Under the pieces are notes generated by a model. The model was not told the origin of the DNA, ran no database searches, and saw only the letters and a program-made list of their open reading frames with translations. The translations under genes and the position numbers were made by a program. Shown here piece by piece: positions 1 to 13,139 of a DNA stretch of 64,000 nucleotides. Positions within the stretch are counted from its first letter, which is position 1. Every line of letters starts with the position of its first letter. This stretch comes from Sclerodactyla briareus. Taxonomy: Eukaryota; Echinodermata; Holothuroidea; Dendrochirotida; Sclerodactylidae. Where the stretch lies: contig JAODTK010005694.1 in NCBI GenBank assembly GCA_026419785.1, positions 124,001 to 188,000 of the forward strand, written 5' to 3'.

Positions 1-2480
1 TTCAGTAGGGGAGTGGGAGTAGTGTACGATCCAAGCGCGAGCGCCACCCTTTGGTGGCGCGGGCGTGGCGAAAATTTTTGGTTTTGTGAGCCCACAGATG
101 CGCCAGGAAACGGCCCTTCCAAAGTGTTTTAAGCGAATAGCAATGAAGTGGAATTTCTATACAGCCATAGATTGCCAAACATTCTAACCTCTCTTACGGG
201 CCTTCCACTTTTCCTTTTAAAATGGGGCGGCCTGAATTTTCATCCCAACATTTTTATTAGTCGTTAGACACCACACTTTCAGTTGACGACTACTCTAGAC
301 AACGAGACGTCCAGTGATTCTCCCACTCCGAGTCGTGACGAACGTTTCAATCAGATGTGTGATCCAGATTCAACTGAAATTTCATTCTATTGGTCGGAAA
401 TTTCATTCCACCATTTCAAGAGAGTTCCTTCATTTGCCGACTGGGTCGCCAAATTTTCGTTCTATACCGTCACAGATGCCGGGAGATGGTCCCCCCACAG
501 ACATTTTCGCCAGGATATTTGAAAGTCCGAATGTAACGTTTACACGATTTCCTCTTTTTTCGAAACCCCTTCCTCCTTTCTTTTAGCCCTTGTATTTCCA
601 ATTGCCGACTGGGGAAATTTAAAGTTTATTCCTAAACACTATAAACTGCTGGCCGGAGACCCATCCAGCCATTTTGGCCAGCAATATTCCAGACTTGTAA
701 GGGTTGATGGACAAGTTAGTTTTCTCTTCTTTCAAACCTTCATTATAACTCTCGTTCCCCTTAGTTCTTCAATTTTGCCGCCTTGAGCACAAAAGGTTTA
801 TTTCGATACCCATAATTGCTGGAGCTTCCCCCCGGCCATTTTGAGCCAGAGATATTTTAGGATTGGTAATGTTTGAATATCAAAGGTTGTCTTTTTCTTT
901 TCATAAATTTTTTGTACTCTCTTTTGTTAACTCTTTTACGCACATTTGCCAACTGGCATCATTTTGCCGACTGCCTTGTGACTGGGGGGGGTCACACCCC
1001 CCTACCCCCCCCTCTATGCGCCCCTGAATGTCCCCTCTGAACCCCGGCCGCGGCTCTATGGGGGACGGGGGGGGGGCAGCACCTCAAATTCCCTTTAGCC
1101 TTCCCCCCCCCCTCCCCCAATTTTGTCCTTGGACAGCGTCAAAAGGCTACGCTTTTTCCAATAGGACATTGTTCCAACGCTGTTTTTTTAAGGCTGGGAA
1201 GCCCTCTTCCTGTGATCTGAGGGTCCTATCTTTTCAAATTTACTTGTACGCCCTCGTGCCAGCCGATGATGACCTTTGCTTAGATGGTCCCTTCATAATT
1301 ACGCCCCCTCCCCAGGATATCCTCTAAACTACTGTGCCCTTGCGGCACATTTTCCAAGCATAACTTCCTAATTTATCCCTAACAGAGTATCCTGTTCATA
1401 CCTGGCCCTACACATTCTACATAATTTTGTTTTCATCCAATTCCAAGTGAATTGTTTCCATGGAATATCCAATTTAAATTCGACCTCCGCCTGATTCTGC
1501 CTACTGCCTAAGCCAATTTTAACCCCCTGACCCCACTTTATAAATCCACAAAGGAAAGCAATAAAAGGATTCCCCTATAACAGTGTGTTAATTAGCTAGC
1601 TTGCGTCAATGCAGCGATAGAGGCCCACAGAGGGGACTGCTTGTTTACCGATTTGACGGCGCGGGAACCCCACAAGGTACAACAGAGAGGGTTTCTCACT
1701 GAAAATATCATTTTATATTATTATTCTTATCATTATTATTATAAGCTCTTGTTCCTCTCCTCACAACTCGCTCAGTTGGCCTGTGACCTCCTCCTTGTTT
1801 TTTCTCTAACTCGGAATCCTACCCGGATTCTGGGAGGTTGAGTACACGTCCTTAGTATGTGGGCAGTGCCAACAATCGCCGTCTTACGGTAGGGATGTTG
1901 CTGGTGGGTACCTGGGATATCTTCAGATGTGAGTCATGTTGGTGGTGACTGCTCCGAATGCCTATCACGACGGGCACACCTGGCTTCGACATTCCACAGC
2001 CTCAGTACATCGAGTCGCAGATCATGGTATTTCTCTATCTTTTCTCTTTCTTACCGACGATGTTGGTTCGTTGGGAATGGCCAGTCGACGATCCTTGCCT
2101 CTCTGCCGGCCTTGTCCCCTATCAATCAGGTCTGATCTTCTTTCTTGTATGAAACTCGATCGGTTTTCTTATTTCGTCCCGAGGATCTGCTCTGTCATTC
2201 TCTTCAGGGTTGGGTTTTGTGCAGTCATGTCTTACTGTGTTCCGTTGGGATCTTGAAGAACTCACACACTCTGTGGTGTTGGCCGCTGCGATGTTGTTGT
2301 GCCTGACCTTACAGAGGCTCCTAGCTATTTTCGAGCATGTCTCCCTATGTGGGTCGCGTCTCCATCCTTTTCACCGCACATTCGCCATTTCGTGTCCGCG
2401 GATGATCCGCATTACTTTTGCTTGGTGGCACTGGTGGTGTTAAGGGCTTGATCTTGCGCTGCTGTTGTTATTAGCGCTTC
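1..2480. other. Gene-free repeat-rich stretch
   Basis: No gene is supported here. From about 400 to 1,020 the sequence repeats a loosely conserved unit of roughly 200 bp built around TTTGCCGACTGG, a run of A/T and a CCAGCCATTTTGGCCAG-like palindrome. It ends in a G-run/C-run block near 985-1,015. Related TTTGCCG blocks with G-run/C-run ends recur near 7,210-7,280 and 54,130-54,200, so this is a dispersed repeat family. A short ATT microsatellite lies at about 1,705-1,740. The open frames are short, overlap on both strands and have no recognisable domain. Confidence 0.5.
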
Positions 2481-2499
2481 TGTTCTATTTAAGGCCCGT

Positions 2500-4170
2500 T
2501 GCTTCTGTTCTGTTCATTCATGGTACGGCCTTTCGGTTGATGGGATTCTGGGAACCTGCCTTCGGTAGGCCTTGTGTAGTCTGGTGTTAAGACGATTATG
2601 AATTTTATCCACACTCGTCATTGAATGAGTTACCTTTTTTGGCTGCAATAAAAAAAATAGCACTTTGATTGAAACCAAAGCTCGGTGAATATAACGTCTT
2701 GTCCCATTTGTCTGGGGGTGTGTACTTCTATAGTTATGGGATGGCACCCTCCAATATTGGAAGCAACTTGTCTCATAAGAGGCCTGCTGGGGGCCCTGCC
2801 AATCCTTGGACAAGAGTCGTACGGTCGTGAAACACTGCAGGTCACTGCACAAAAGAGGGCGCACCTCAAGAATGTGAAAGGCTTACACAGAAAGGAAAGA
2901 GCATGTCGGGCTGGGTGTCCAAACAGCGTTCTTAACACAAGACAAGCCATGTAGCAGTTCGCTGGCCATTTCTATGTGTTACGTTTCTGCAGTTCTGCCC
3001 TTGTATCCTTCTTCGGGTTGTGGGCCAACCAGTACTTGGGTACTCCATACCGCCTCTATTAGTGGGTCGGTTTTTTTTGTCTTTGCAGTGTATTCCTGCA
3101 GTCCGCGCACATTGGGGAGTTATATCGTGGCAGCATAGAAATTTTACAGGCCTCTAACACTCGTTCTTCTTGGGAGATATAGTCGGGTATGTCAGCTCGT
3201 GGGTGCAGTTCCCCATACTGTTCATGTTTTTCTGGTCATCCTGTCGAGACCGGCAGCTTAACTCTGTGGTCCATCTATTATGCCCTGCCCGTGTATGTAA
3301 TTTAACTGGCAAGGCGTACGTATTTAATGGCCACTATTTTGTTCTTTCCGTTGAGCCTGGATTATCAGGACGCGGCTGTTTTAGCCGTTTTCTGTATGTC
3401 GATGATGCCGCAATCTTAACTTCCCTGTCTTTTTCTCCATGTTTTGAAGGATACCGAGATACTTGTATCCCTCTTCAGGGTTGGCGTCTCTGATCTTCCC
3501 GATGACTAGAGCGAGGTCATCGGTGAGTGTTGCGTTTTACCCCTCTGGATGATTTGTCTAGCACATTTGTCGAGTCCGAACTCTGCAGATGTCCTTGCTG
3601 AATATGCGAACGGTCTCGATCATGGCTGTTAGATCGGCCTCGTTCTTAGCGTAGATCTTAGATCATCCTATACAGGAGAAATGTTTACTTTGTGACATTT
3701 CTGAGGGTGAACGCAGTTTTATCTTGCCCGCAGTGTGCGGCTCGTGGGTAAGTGCTACACAGAACATGCATACAGGAGTGGTTGATAGTTATCCCCTGGA
3801 AAGCCCACGCTCAATTTTGATGTCGTCAGTTCTTTCCCTCCGCAGGTTAGGGTAGTTGCCAGTTTGCCATTGACCGTTCAATTAGCGTCGTTTTTAAAAA
3901 AAATTTTCCATGGATTTGATCCTAGTGTTGTTCATGGCGTGGATGATCCTAGTGTGGACAGAGTCGTACGCCTTTCTGGAGTCAATCCACCCAACCGCCA
4001 GGTTTGTTTCGTCTCCTCTTGAGTCACCAGTCGACGGTTTTGTCAATTAGGCTGATCCTTTGTGCACGACACCCAGGGCTTGCCCCGTCGCTCATACGCG
4101 AGGATGTGGTGTCAGATAGGTGGCTATTTATTTGGTCAGCGAGAATTCCAGAGAGCACCTTCCACGTAGT
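2500..4170 (-). pseudogene. LINE reverse-transcriptase remnant (lineage A)
   Basis: This is a decayed non-LTR retrotransposon ORF on the minus strand, broken by many frameshifts and stops. In order along the minus strand one can read DSRKAYDSVH at about 3,954-3,983 (the palm motif block of LINE reverse transcriptases), GYKYLGI at 3,451-3,477, then LDRMTRKT near 3,230 and LYLPR near 3,170. This spacing is typical of the C-terminal half of LINE ORF2. The part from about 2,500 to 2,950 has open frames but no motif I can name and is included by position only. An intact enzyme would copy its RNA into DNA at a nicked target. This copy cannot be functional as read. The clade was not determined. The 5' edge at about 4,170 abuts the ATT tail of the neighbouring LINE. 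Confidence 0.75.
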
Positions 4171-4179
4171 CGGCAAGCA

Positions 4180-4276
4180 GTATTATTATTATTATTATTA
4201 TATTATTTTATTATTATTATATTATTATATTAATATTATTAGTATTATTTTATTATCATTTATATTATTATTATGA
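4180..4276 (-). repeat. ATT-rich microsatellite, likely LINE 3' tail
   Basis: This is an imperfect (ATT)n tract with interruptions. It lies immediately 3' (on the minus strand) of the LINE remnant at 4,290-5,480 and between it and lineage A. Simple TAA/ATT tails are usual at the 3' ends of CR1/L2-type LINEs, so I read it as the tail of that element. The alternative is an independent microsatellite. Confidence 0.65.
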
Positions 4277-4289
4277 TCATCAGTAGTAT

Positions 4290-5480
4290 TGGTCAATGGT
4301 AAAGACCATGTTTGAAGCCCACAAACATCCCATGCAGAAAAGAAGAGAAGATTAACCCAGGATGCCTAAAGGAATTCGTCCACGATTCTGAAAAATAAAT
4401 CAAGACTGTCATGAATGATTTCACACCCTTGGACATAACAACATTCAGGAAAGCTTTCAACTTCATCAATGACTCTCTAAGAGAATATGTACGAACTGTC
4501 AAATCACAGCGTTTGTCAAAAAGCTTGAGGCAATGGCCCTTATTAGACATCGGTTAAACCGAAAGAAATGGTGGAGGAAGGCCCTCTCTCAATGAAAACA
4601 ATTTTAACGTAAATCTAATCACCTCGAATTCGTTCAAGCTCCATCGAAGTTGGACGACGTGAGACGCTTATCTTTCTCGTAAGGTCAATCCTCCAAGACT
4701 GCAGTGATATAAATCTAGTGGCCCTCCGCTGAACAAAATTACCTGCTATTTCTGGAGAGAAGTAAGACTATACTGACAGAAATACTCCGTTGCGATCTCC
4801 CTAGTTGCTCAAACAGCCTGACAACCAGACAACATATCTTTATCAAGGAAACTGACGGGACATCCAACCAAGTCAAGAATCCAATTATATCCTTAGCAAA
4901 TAGCAAATAGGCAAACTTTTCAGCAGGTTTCAAAGGAAATAAAATCAACTCCGAGATCTTATCTAAATTACCTGATGAATATTTTGGCCATCTAACTTAA
5001 AGGAAGCGTTGCGATTGTCAAAACCAACAAGCATTAATTTGCCAGTTGTCAACATTGAAAAACATTTGCCAATCGAAAGACCTAATCGGAGAATATCAAG
5101 ATCCCTTTGAACAATTGCAAAATTGTTGTCGAAGCAACTCTGATACACGTATCGTCGCAAACTTTCACTCGGGCATGTACCATACATCAAGATCGCAATA
5201 TTCGCCGGTAAAAGTAATGGCCAAGAACTGATCATTGGGGAAGGGAACACCACTAGTGACTTCTTACCAAGGAGACGAACACCCATGACCTGAAAATTCA
5301 TTGTTCCCAATTCAACCGCCACGGACGAATCCACTCAACGACATCCCCCTTAATGCCAAAACGTTTCAATTTTAGCAAGAGACGCTCATGGGGGAACTTG
5401 GAAAATATAATCAAACAGCAAATGCCTTTGTCAACTACACTATAGTACAACTGCTCCAGTAAAACCTGCAGGCAAAATAT
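4290..5480 (-). pseudogene. LINE reverse-transcriptase remnant (lineage B, CR1/L2-like)
   Basis: This is a decayed minus-strand non-LTR reverse transcriptase. Reading 5' to 3', there is a segment resembling the HERLLLKLKRFGI palm block (about 5,345-5,390), a GVP-type block followed by a damaged SVLGPLLF-like stretch (about 5,220-5,255), the KLDGQNI region (about 4,970-4,995), the LKPAE block (about 4,915-4,935) and a C-terminal tail ending in FRHPGLI (about 4,345-4,370). Domain order and the ATT tail at the 3' end fit CR1/L2-like elements. Several stops and frame changes interrupt it and the catalytic FADD box is not intact. The 5' end is truncated near 5,480, as is common for LINE copies. 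Confidence 0.75.
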
Positions 5481-5489
5481 AACAAAGCC

Positions 5490-8400
5490 TGAAGTTTATC
5501 ACTACCCATTGTGTGCCTATCGTTGTCATTGAGACTATACCAATGTAATCAATTAATGCTAAGCATTTGTGGTGTGAAGTCAGATACCAAAAACATGCCC
5601 AAAGAAACAGCAGTATTGTACGTCCGGACGGAGAGGGGCTTTCGGCAGAGGTATAGGCAAGCTAAATACACCACTGTCTTGCATGGGTGGCACCAGCGGG
5701 GGCAGAGAGCCAGGTACGCTAGAAATTTACACACCCCGGCAAGGGCCCTACTGTCCCCACAGCATAAATATTGATACCTTATTGATAGTGAAAATTCCTA
5801 AGACAGCTGAAAATGTTCATGTCTTTATCTATCACCGAGTTACCGACGATCAGCGTAAACCACCTTTATATGCCTACAAACTTATACAATTCATGTGCAT
5901 ACATTAGATAGGCTATACAAGTCCCTGGGAGAGATTAATGTTACAATTGTGTTGGGGAGGGGAAAATTTTTGCCAGTCTACCACTCTTTCGCCTGACAGC
6001 TTGAAGAACGACTTATTAGGCGATTGCAAAATGCGGTAATTGGGTTGCTTTCACGAACCAAATTACTCCCAGCTGCAGTGCCAGCTAGGGCACTTGAAGC
6101 ATAATTTACTCAGAGCTGATGTCACTGAGAGAGTTGAAACAATGCTTCCGCAATGTGTATTCCTTTTTTCCCTTTTCTTGAGAAAAGAAGTCTCTCTAAA
6201 AATGGAAACATTAAAAAATGCAGGTTTTGACAGAGGGGGTAGGCTCGGAAAGTTGATCAGTCCTGGACCACCCCGTCGGGAAAACTGTACCCTCCCCCCC
6301 CCCCCCTCTTCCGTGGGAGAACCCTGGCACACCACTGGCATTGCTGTCGTACATTGAGGATGAAGGCGACGAATATACTAGTGAACTATTCACTACATAC
6401 GTTCCCCCTTACGTGGAAATGTCCGGCATATATTGACCCATCACATTTGAATACAATAAGCAGGGGCGTCCGAAGGGTTGATAATCCGGGGAGTGTAGAG
6501 ACTGTTTTGCCGATGGATCTCGCAATGGTGACTGATATGGGAGAGGGGTCTAAGGGGAGGGGTGTCCCCCTCCCCTTTGAAAATTGAATATGATGAACGT
6601 CCTCAGAGCAATCTGAGGCATGTTTTCAGTGGAAATGGGATTCTTCAGGAATTCTCGACCCGCCACACCACGTACGCGGGAGCCTTTCAATTTGGAACGC
6701 GGAAAAATTCTGCCCGAATCCCAGAGAATGCCCGACTTTCACTGCAGTTTCGTGAGTATGAAGTAGACCATCAATATACACTGCGTGCGAAGCGCGGAAA
6801 AATTGACACTTCAATGGGGCAATTGATCGAATTTTTGGCCATTTAGTAAAATTTCAGACAATCTTTCCCTTTGCATTAGGATATACTCTAACAGATTTTA
6901 ACTATGCTGTTGCCCGAGCAAGTTTGGTAGTTTCCCGCCCGAATTTTCATATCTCAAAAACAAAACAAAAAATGGGGGAGGGGCCGTCACATTATATAAT
7001 TTGCTGATGCCATTCTCTTGCCGACGCGCAAATGGTAAGAAAAGGTAAAAAGGCCCGTAATAAAGTCTGGTTCCGTTTTTTCTTTATATTCCACTTTCCA
7101 TTCCTGCCTTCCTCTGATTCACTCACTTAATTCCCTTATCCGTTCCATCCCCCATCGTTCTTCTTTTCCTCCTCGCCTCTTCTCCCCGTCTTTTCCTCCC
7201 TCTTTCTCTTTTGCCGAAGACCGAAAATTTGCCGATTGGCGACGAAATTATTGGGGGTGTGACACCACCGCACCCCTCCCCCCTGCTCGCTACAGGCCCT
7301 GATAATAAGGTTGCCAATATGTGACTGAAATGAAACCGCTTACCATTAAACGACGCGGTTCGCATAACAACAATTCCTACGTACAGCTTATGAGGGGGCA
7401 CCTGAGGCTGCGGATAGAGTATAGAGCGGTGGATTGGGAAGGGATGGTGGATGGAAGGGTGGAAGCGATTGCTAGGGAAAAAAATATCAGGCCCAATATG
7501 ACGTTCATACGATTCTCCTTTGAGAGGAGTTTAAGGCCTTTGAAATTTGTGCATGGTATTGCGCAATATCGAAAAACATCCCATAGTTCAATAATAAATG
7601 ATGTTATACTTGCACGACCCGCCAAATAATCCTTGTTTCTATAAAGTAAACCGTTAATTCACTTGAAATTAATATGCATATGAGAGGCGACTGCTTTTTT
7701 AGTGAGCTGGTAGGTGCTGGTATTTGATATTTGGTCAGAGAATGAAAGCCCCGGCACAACTTCTGTGGAATATGTGATATTTTCCATGATCACCATCATC
7801 ATCATGACATGACATTTCACGTCGGCATCCATGAGAGCATGGGTAGAACGGGTAAATTGAATTCCTATCTCTAAATTTTACTCCAACATATCCATGTGAT
7901 CTTATCATGATTTTTTTCTAGTTAGTCAGTCAGTCAGATCTCTCTACACGCCCAACTTGGTCTCGAGAAATAGAGCACAACACTTCTGCCACAAGCCTGG
8001 AATATCTACCCGCCCTCTACATATGCAGGGAGAAAGTATGAAGTTTGAGAATGGGAGTTCTCTGAACTTTTCCACCCACTCCTTATTCTAGTCACAAAAA
8101 TTTCTCCCACCCCAGCAAGTTTGCACGACACATAAGTTAACTCGTATCCCAGTGTCAACAGCTCACCGTCGCTTTCATTATAGTGCCTGCATTTAATGGA
8201 GCTTACTCCTAGTTCTGTGCTGCATAGCGGATGGTGACGATAGGAGAAGGAAAAGGGGATGGGTTGCTCGCAATCAACACCCACTCTTCCGTAAACATAA
8301 AACAATACAATACATAAAGGGGGAAAATTGCTGTGTCGTCAACTGCTACCTAAAACATAATACTGCGCAATAGGGACTTCTTAACTCCTCGCATTATGAA

Positions 8401-9500
8401 CGAGACTTTTGAAGGTCAATAACCCTGCACATCCCACACACGAATTGAAATTAGCGTCTGTACCTTGTGGTTAAAGCTTTTTATTCCGCTGGTCAGTCTA
8501 CCTACAGTTGTCTTCAAGACTTAACCCGGGCCACGAGGTAGCCCAACCCTAAGTATCCGCGAGGGAAGCAAGAACCCAAAGAAACAGGGTTGGGTCTCAC
8601 GCTTCTCCCAAACCCACCCCCCACCCCCCCACGACAAACAGCTGACAGACAGAAGAACAATGGATATAGGGCACCAATCGAAACCGTGGACTTTTTTTAA
8701 AAACTTCTGGGGGCACATATCCACCCATATCCAGAGAGGCACATGTCCATGGGCAGTGGCCTATGCCCGTCGCATATTTCCCAACTCCTTTTTTTCGCTT
8801 CGATCCAGTAATGGCGCCGCGCTCATATACTTCAGTAACTGCACAGGCGTGCGATGGGGTGGGCGCAGACTGCCCCTAGTTTTTTAAATGAAAAATTCGA
8901 GTGAAGACTAGGCAAAATTTGGACAGAGGAAAGACAAAAGTGAAACAATTGCCCATAACTAAAAAATCAGGATCCCAGTAAACATTCAGGACATTTAGCC
9001 AGCTTTAGCTCTACTGTCCCAACCATGATCTAAACGTCGTGCCATAGACTGGTAGAGAGGGGGAATCCTCTGGAGAAAACACGCCTGGGCCGTGGAAATT
9101 CAGCAGTCTTGGTTGGCTAGCTAGGCTACTGCAGTTCAAAATTGCGCATGGTTGCGAGAAGCAGGAACCGGACGAGAGGCTAAGGGTTTAGAATTCAAAG
9201 GAGGTTGATTGTAATTTCAAAGTCATGAGAATGTTATCTATTTTTACCTCACAGATATGTATAAGCTAGGGGGCCGATGAGGGCATAAATTTCCCACAGA
9301 GCTTGGCGGAAAGACGGGAGAGCACGGGACGCTAATATACTGGTAATAATTGTGGTATGATTCCACCAATAGAACCACGCACGAAGCCGAACTTTGTACA
9401 AGTTTCAGTACACTCGAGGCAAAATCGACACAGTTACTGCTTTTCATTTCATAAAAAATAGCCGAGGTTCTTTTTAAAACTGGTAGTCGAATACTGACTA
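5490..9500. other. Gene-free stretch
   Basis: No gene is supported. Open frames of 60-107 codons occur on both strands, often overlapping, without domains or splice context. Notable items are C/G homopolymers (about 6,293-6,306 and 8,617-8,630), a TTTGCCG dispersed-repeat end at about 7,205-7,290, a GCGAAGCGCG palindromic motif at about 6,786-6,796 and a short CAT/ATC run at about 7,790-7,806. Confidence 0.5.
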
Positions 9501-9535
9501 CAGAATATTTTTTCGCAAATCACAAATCCCACTCG

Positions 9536-9712
9536 GGCGGGGGGGGGGGGACACAGAGGACACATGTGTTTAAAGGGGGCACATGTCCCCTACCCCTACC
9601 CCCCCGCCCCCGACCCCCGGTGTGGGGGTGGGTGTGGGGGTGGGGGGGGGGGGGGCCCCCCCCCCACCACCCCCTGCCCCCTGCCCCCCCCCCCCCCCAC
9701 CCCCTTGGCGAC
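9536..9712. repeat. G-run/C-run low-complexity block
   Basis: A stretch of long G runs and then long C runs includes GGGGG/CCCCC inverted blocks around an ACATGTCCCC junction. Proline/glycine-only open frames on both strands are artefacts of this composition. Similar blocks occur at 10,797-10,846, 18,482-18,570 and 52,118-52,350. Confidence 0.85.
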
Positions 9713-9719
9713 TCCACTG

Positions 9720-11760
9720 TTTTGCAGAGAACTGTATTAGTGTTTTTGACCAGATGGCGTTCGGTCAACTTTTTTGAGATCAGTCAGACTTTTCACCGCC
9801 CATTTTCGCAAAATGGGGGGTCCTCCTTCACGTAGCCCCTGTTTACATTGATTGTTGTTGTGGCTCCAGTTGCTACCAGAATGTCTCTTCAAGAGCTTGT
9901 GTATACTTACTGTGTCCTATCAAAATTCAACCCAATGGCATGTACTGTTTAGAATTTATGACGGCATACTATTCTGCAAAGAAAGCACTGATGACTAATC
10001 GACCTTGCTGCTCGCCCAATGCTAAACATATACCGCATTCCACAACAAAGTTTGGATTCAGTTTAGCACTGCACGCCAGGTATTTCTAATTCGGGATTTG
10101 GCTGCCAGGAGTTAAGCGGTGGTATTAAAGGTCAAAAAAAAAAAAAAAAAAATAAATCATGAGTAGAGACTCATACCCTGAAGTAGCCTCCACGGAAATG
10201 TTACAGTATTGAGGTTTAGGCCACTGGATACCATGTGACTAATCGCTCTGCCTTTTTGGGGGGTCAATTTTCCTCATGAAATACCAATAGGTTACTAGTA
10301 GGCATACCTGATTGTTCTGTATAGATGTCATACCAACAGTAAAATCACCATGTAGGCCTATAGGTACATTATACTGAGGCATATTGAGTTGGTTATTCCC
10401 CACGACCACTCGCCCGCTCCAAACCCCCATCCACCCCCAGCACAGTCCACCCACCTCCCGTCATCCCCTCCCCTCTGGTAGGTCATATGATCATGAAGGA
10501 GATAGGAATAGGCTCTTGAATTGTTGAAGGGACTTCCACTCAATTTTTAGTGCGGTGTAAGCCAGTGGGAAACATGGTCTGGATAAATTCCTCGTCTTAA
10601 TTTGGAGGATCCCATTTGGGAGGTGAGTGACACTTCTTAATTTCAGCCCAGGACTTTTTCATTCCAGTAAAAAACAAGTATGTTTGACACACCTATGTAT
10701 TTCGAACCTCTTCTGGTAAGCTCGGGCTCAAAGTTTTGATCCATTATTTGCTTATTCCGTTATCTTGGTTGACATGTGATCACAGACAGGGAAGGTGGGG
10801 GGGGGGGGGAGGGGGGGAATGGTGGGGGGAGGGGGGTAGGGTGTCGCCTCATATATTACTCTGAACACTGTCTTGCTGTGATGTCGACGAAGTGGTAAGC
10901 ACTTCCCCCTCCCAGCAGGAACAGATGCAGTATCTATTCAAAATTATTCCTTTCAATGTCTGTTCTTCGGGTGGCTCCCTGAGAGGATGACTCTCAGGAG
11001 GAGGGGGAAACAGGAACCGCCCCTGCACGCAAGTGAAAATGACATGAATAACAGGACACAGAACTTGGAGTTCAAACTTGACTGATTGTTTTTTCCAAAA
11101 TATTTCAACCATTTGCTCCGAAGGCAAGTGTATACTTTTCAGGTGATGGGGAGGAAACAGTTAATCCCACCCTTCCTGTATACCACATACCCAGTGCCTG
11201 CTCACTCTCCAGGACAAATACGCTTCCCCTAAGCAACGGGGACAGTGTTTTGGAACCCAACTATGGTTGGACGTTAAATACATGAGGAATTGGGACATAA
11301 CCAGGAACAGCCTGGTCAACAAGCCCAATTCATGACCTGTTAGCTCAAAAAATAGATCTACCACCTAATTGAAATTTGCCAATTGGAACTATATTAGCGG
11401 TGTGACGGTGAAGGCGGTGTGTCAGGAGTGGGCATATTCGTATTTCTATTTCATTTTCAGTTGCTAAGCTAGGGAAAGGGCTAGATTTCCCTCCCAGACC
11501 AATCCCGATGAGGGGTACATCATCAGTGGTCCCTTGTTGTGAATACTGTAGGCTGTACACAAAGGTTCTTGCACTGACCTAGATTCAGGCTCCTCCCACC
11601 TTCTCTGGTACACCGTATGCTCAGTTGATGTGGGAAGCAAGGCTGGCTGAGTGGCAGTGTTTGGGAAATAGTACTGGTAGGCTTTGGGGCCATATAAAAC
11701 TGTCAGACTGTGCAACTAGGGGATTCATCTTTATTTTTTTAGCGGAGAGCAAACCCAATG
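9720..11760. other. Gene-free stretch
   Basis: Nothing codes convincingly. A poly(A) run of about 20 bases occurs near 10,133-10,152 and a G-rich tract at 10,797-10,846. Short open frames overlap on both strands and match no family I recognise. Confidence 0.45.
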
Positions 11761-11769
11761 GAATAACGA

Positions 11770-12140
11770 ATTTTTCTATTATGAATTACCGAACCCTTCC
11801 ATCCTATTATGATCTCGACCTTTTTTTATAATATGAATATCGAACCTTTCCTCTCATTATGATATGGATATCTACTTTTTTTACTATTATGAATATCGAC
11901 CTTTTTTACTATTATGAAACGACCTTTTTAATATGTATATCGAACCTTTTGTCCATTATGGATATCGAACATTTCCCATTATGAAATACAGGGAACCTAT
12001 GGTCTATGGGACCCCTTCTCTTATGAATAGCGAACCTTAATTTCCATTATGAGTAACCGGTACGAACCCTTTCTTCCCGAAAATTCGCACGTTTATGGAA
12101 TTACGAACTTATGAATAATTACCTTTAGTGGTATGAACCT
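11770..12140. repeat. TATTATGAATATCGACC-type minisatellite, locus 1
   Basis: An imperfect tandem repeat of about 25-35 bp, with core TATTATGAATATCGACC followed by a T-run and CC. At least ten degenerate copies are visible. The same unit forms a second array at 19,590-19,950, so the two loci share an origin. Confidence 0.8.
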
Positions 12141-12149
12141 TAGATATGA

Positions 12150-13130
12150 CAGACCCCGGTGCCTTCCCTTGTATCTTTTAGTAGTATTCACTATTTCATA
12201 AGTGAATCTGTCGAATCTCTAGTTTGCTTAGCTGCTTGGTCACGACATCGATAAATGCCTCAACATTTGGAACCTCATGGGGGACCAATGGGGACACAAT
12301 GGGACCAAACCAATACTACCGATAGTGACCCATACAGGGGCCGTCGTGCAATTTTTTTTTAATTTTGGGGGGGGGGTTTTGCTAGTTGACTATCTGAGCG
12401 GATCGCCACTATGGGTTGGCGCAACATACATACAAAACTTCGTCAGATAGCAGGAAACTCCCCACTTTCCGTGTCTTATGGGAAAAGTAAAGCAAACCCC
12501 TAAAATTACCAAAAACTTCAAAAAACTTTTTTTACGGAATATTCTCGAAAATACTCAGTTGATAGGGCTTCTGGCTACAATTCACTTCTTTTCCACAGCC
12601 CAGATGATAACCAGGGGTTCCCACATGATGGTTAGAGGAGGCCAGAAAAATATGTGAAAAAATCAGGTGACCGTGACTTCATGTCGTGATTTATCTAGGC
12701 TACACGGGGACCCCATTGATTGCCGCGCTCGAATTTTTAAGTAAAGGTACTTTCGTTGCCAAATGGGAGGAAGCTCCAGATGGTAATTTTTCATTCAAAT
12801 AAATAAAATAAAACTAAATTTGGAATGAAAAACAAGGAATTGCCACAACAGAGGTTTATACGATTATATCCTTTGAAAGGCAGAGTTACGCCGTGGCAAC
12901 CATTCGTGGCCGCGAAGCTTAGCGAAAACTTCAATTATGGTCTGCTCAGATGCACATTGAGCCCCACATGGCTATTTTCCATATGTAACTTGAAAATAAA
13001 CTTTGGCCCGCCGACCGCGCTATTATATTGATATAGTATCAAGCGCGAACTTATGATAACATATTCGAGAGGCTATGGGCATTACTAATCTCGATATAGT
13101 TTTAGTTGAGTGCGTGGGGGGGGGCGTGTC
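12150..13130. other. Gene-free stretch
   Basis: No gene is supported. A short T-run and G-run pair lies near 12,350-12,378. The open frame at 12,825-13,031 has no recognisable domain and no neighbours, and I treat it as chance. Confidence 0.45.
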
Positions 13131-13139
13131 GTACCCACG

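Noticed and set aside
7321..7629. 102-codon plus-strand frame
   Set aside because: The opposite strand is equally open, no motif was recognised, and no neighbouring exon supports it.
9520..9835. Pro/Gly-rich proteins on both strands
   Set aside because: These are a by-product of long C and G runs, with no other coding signal.
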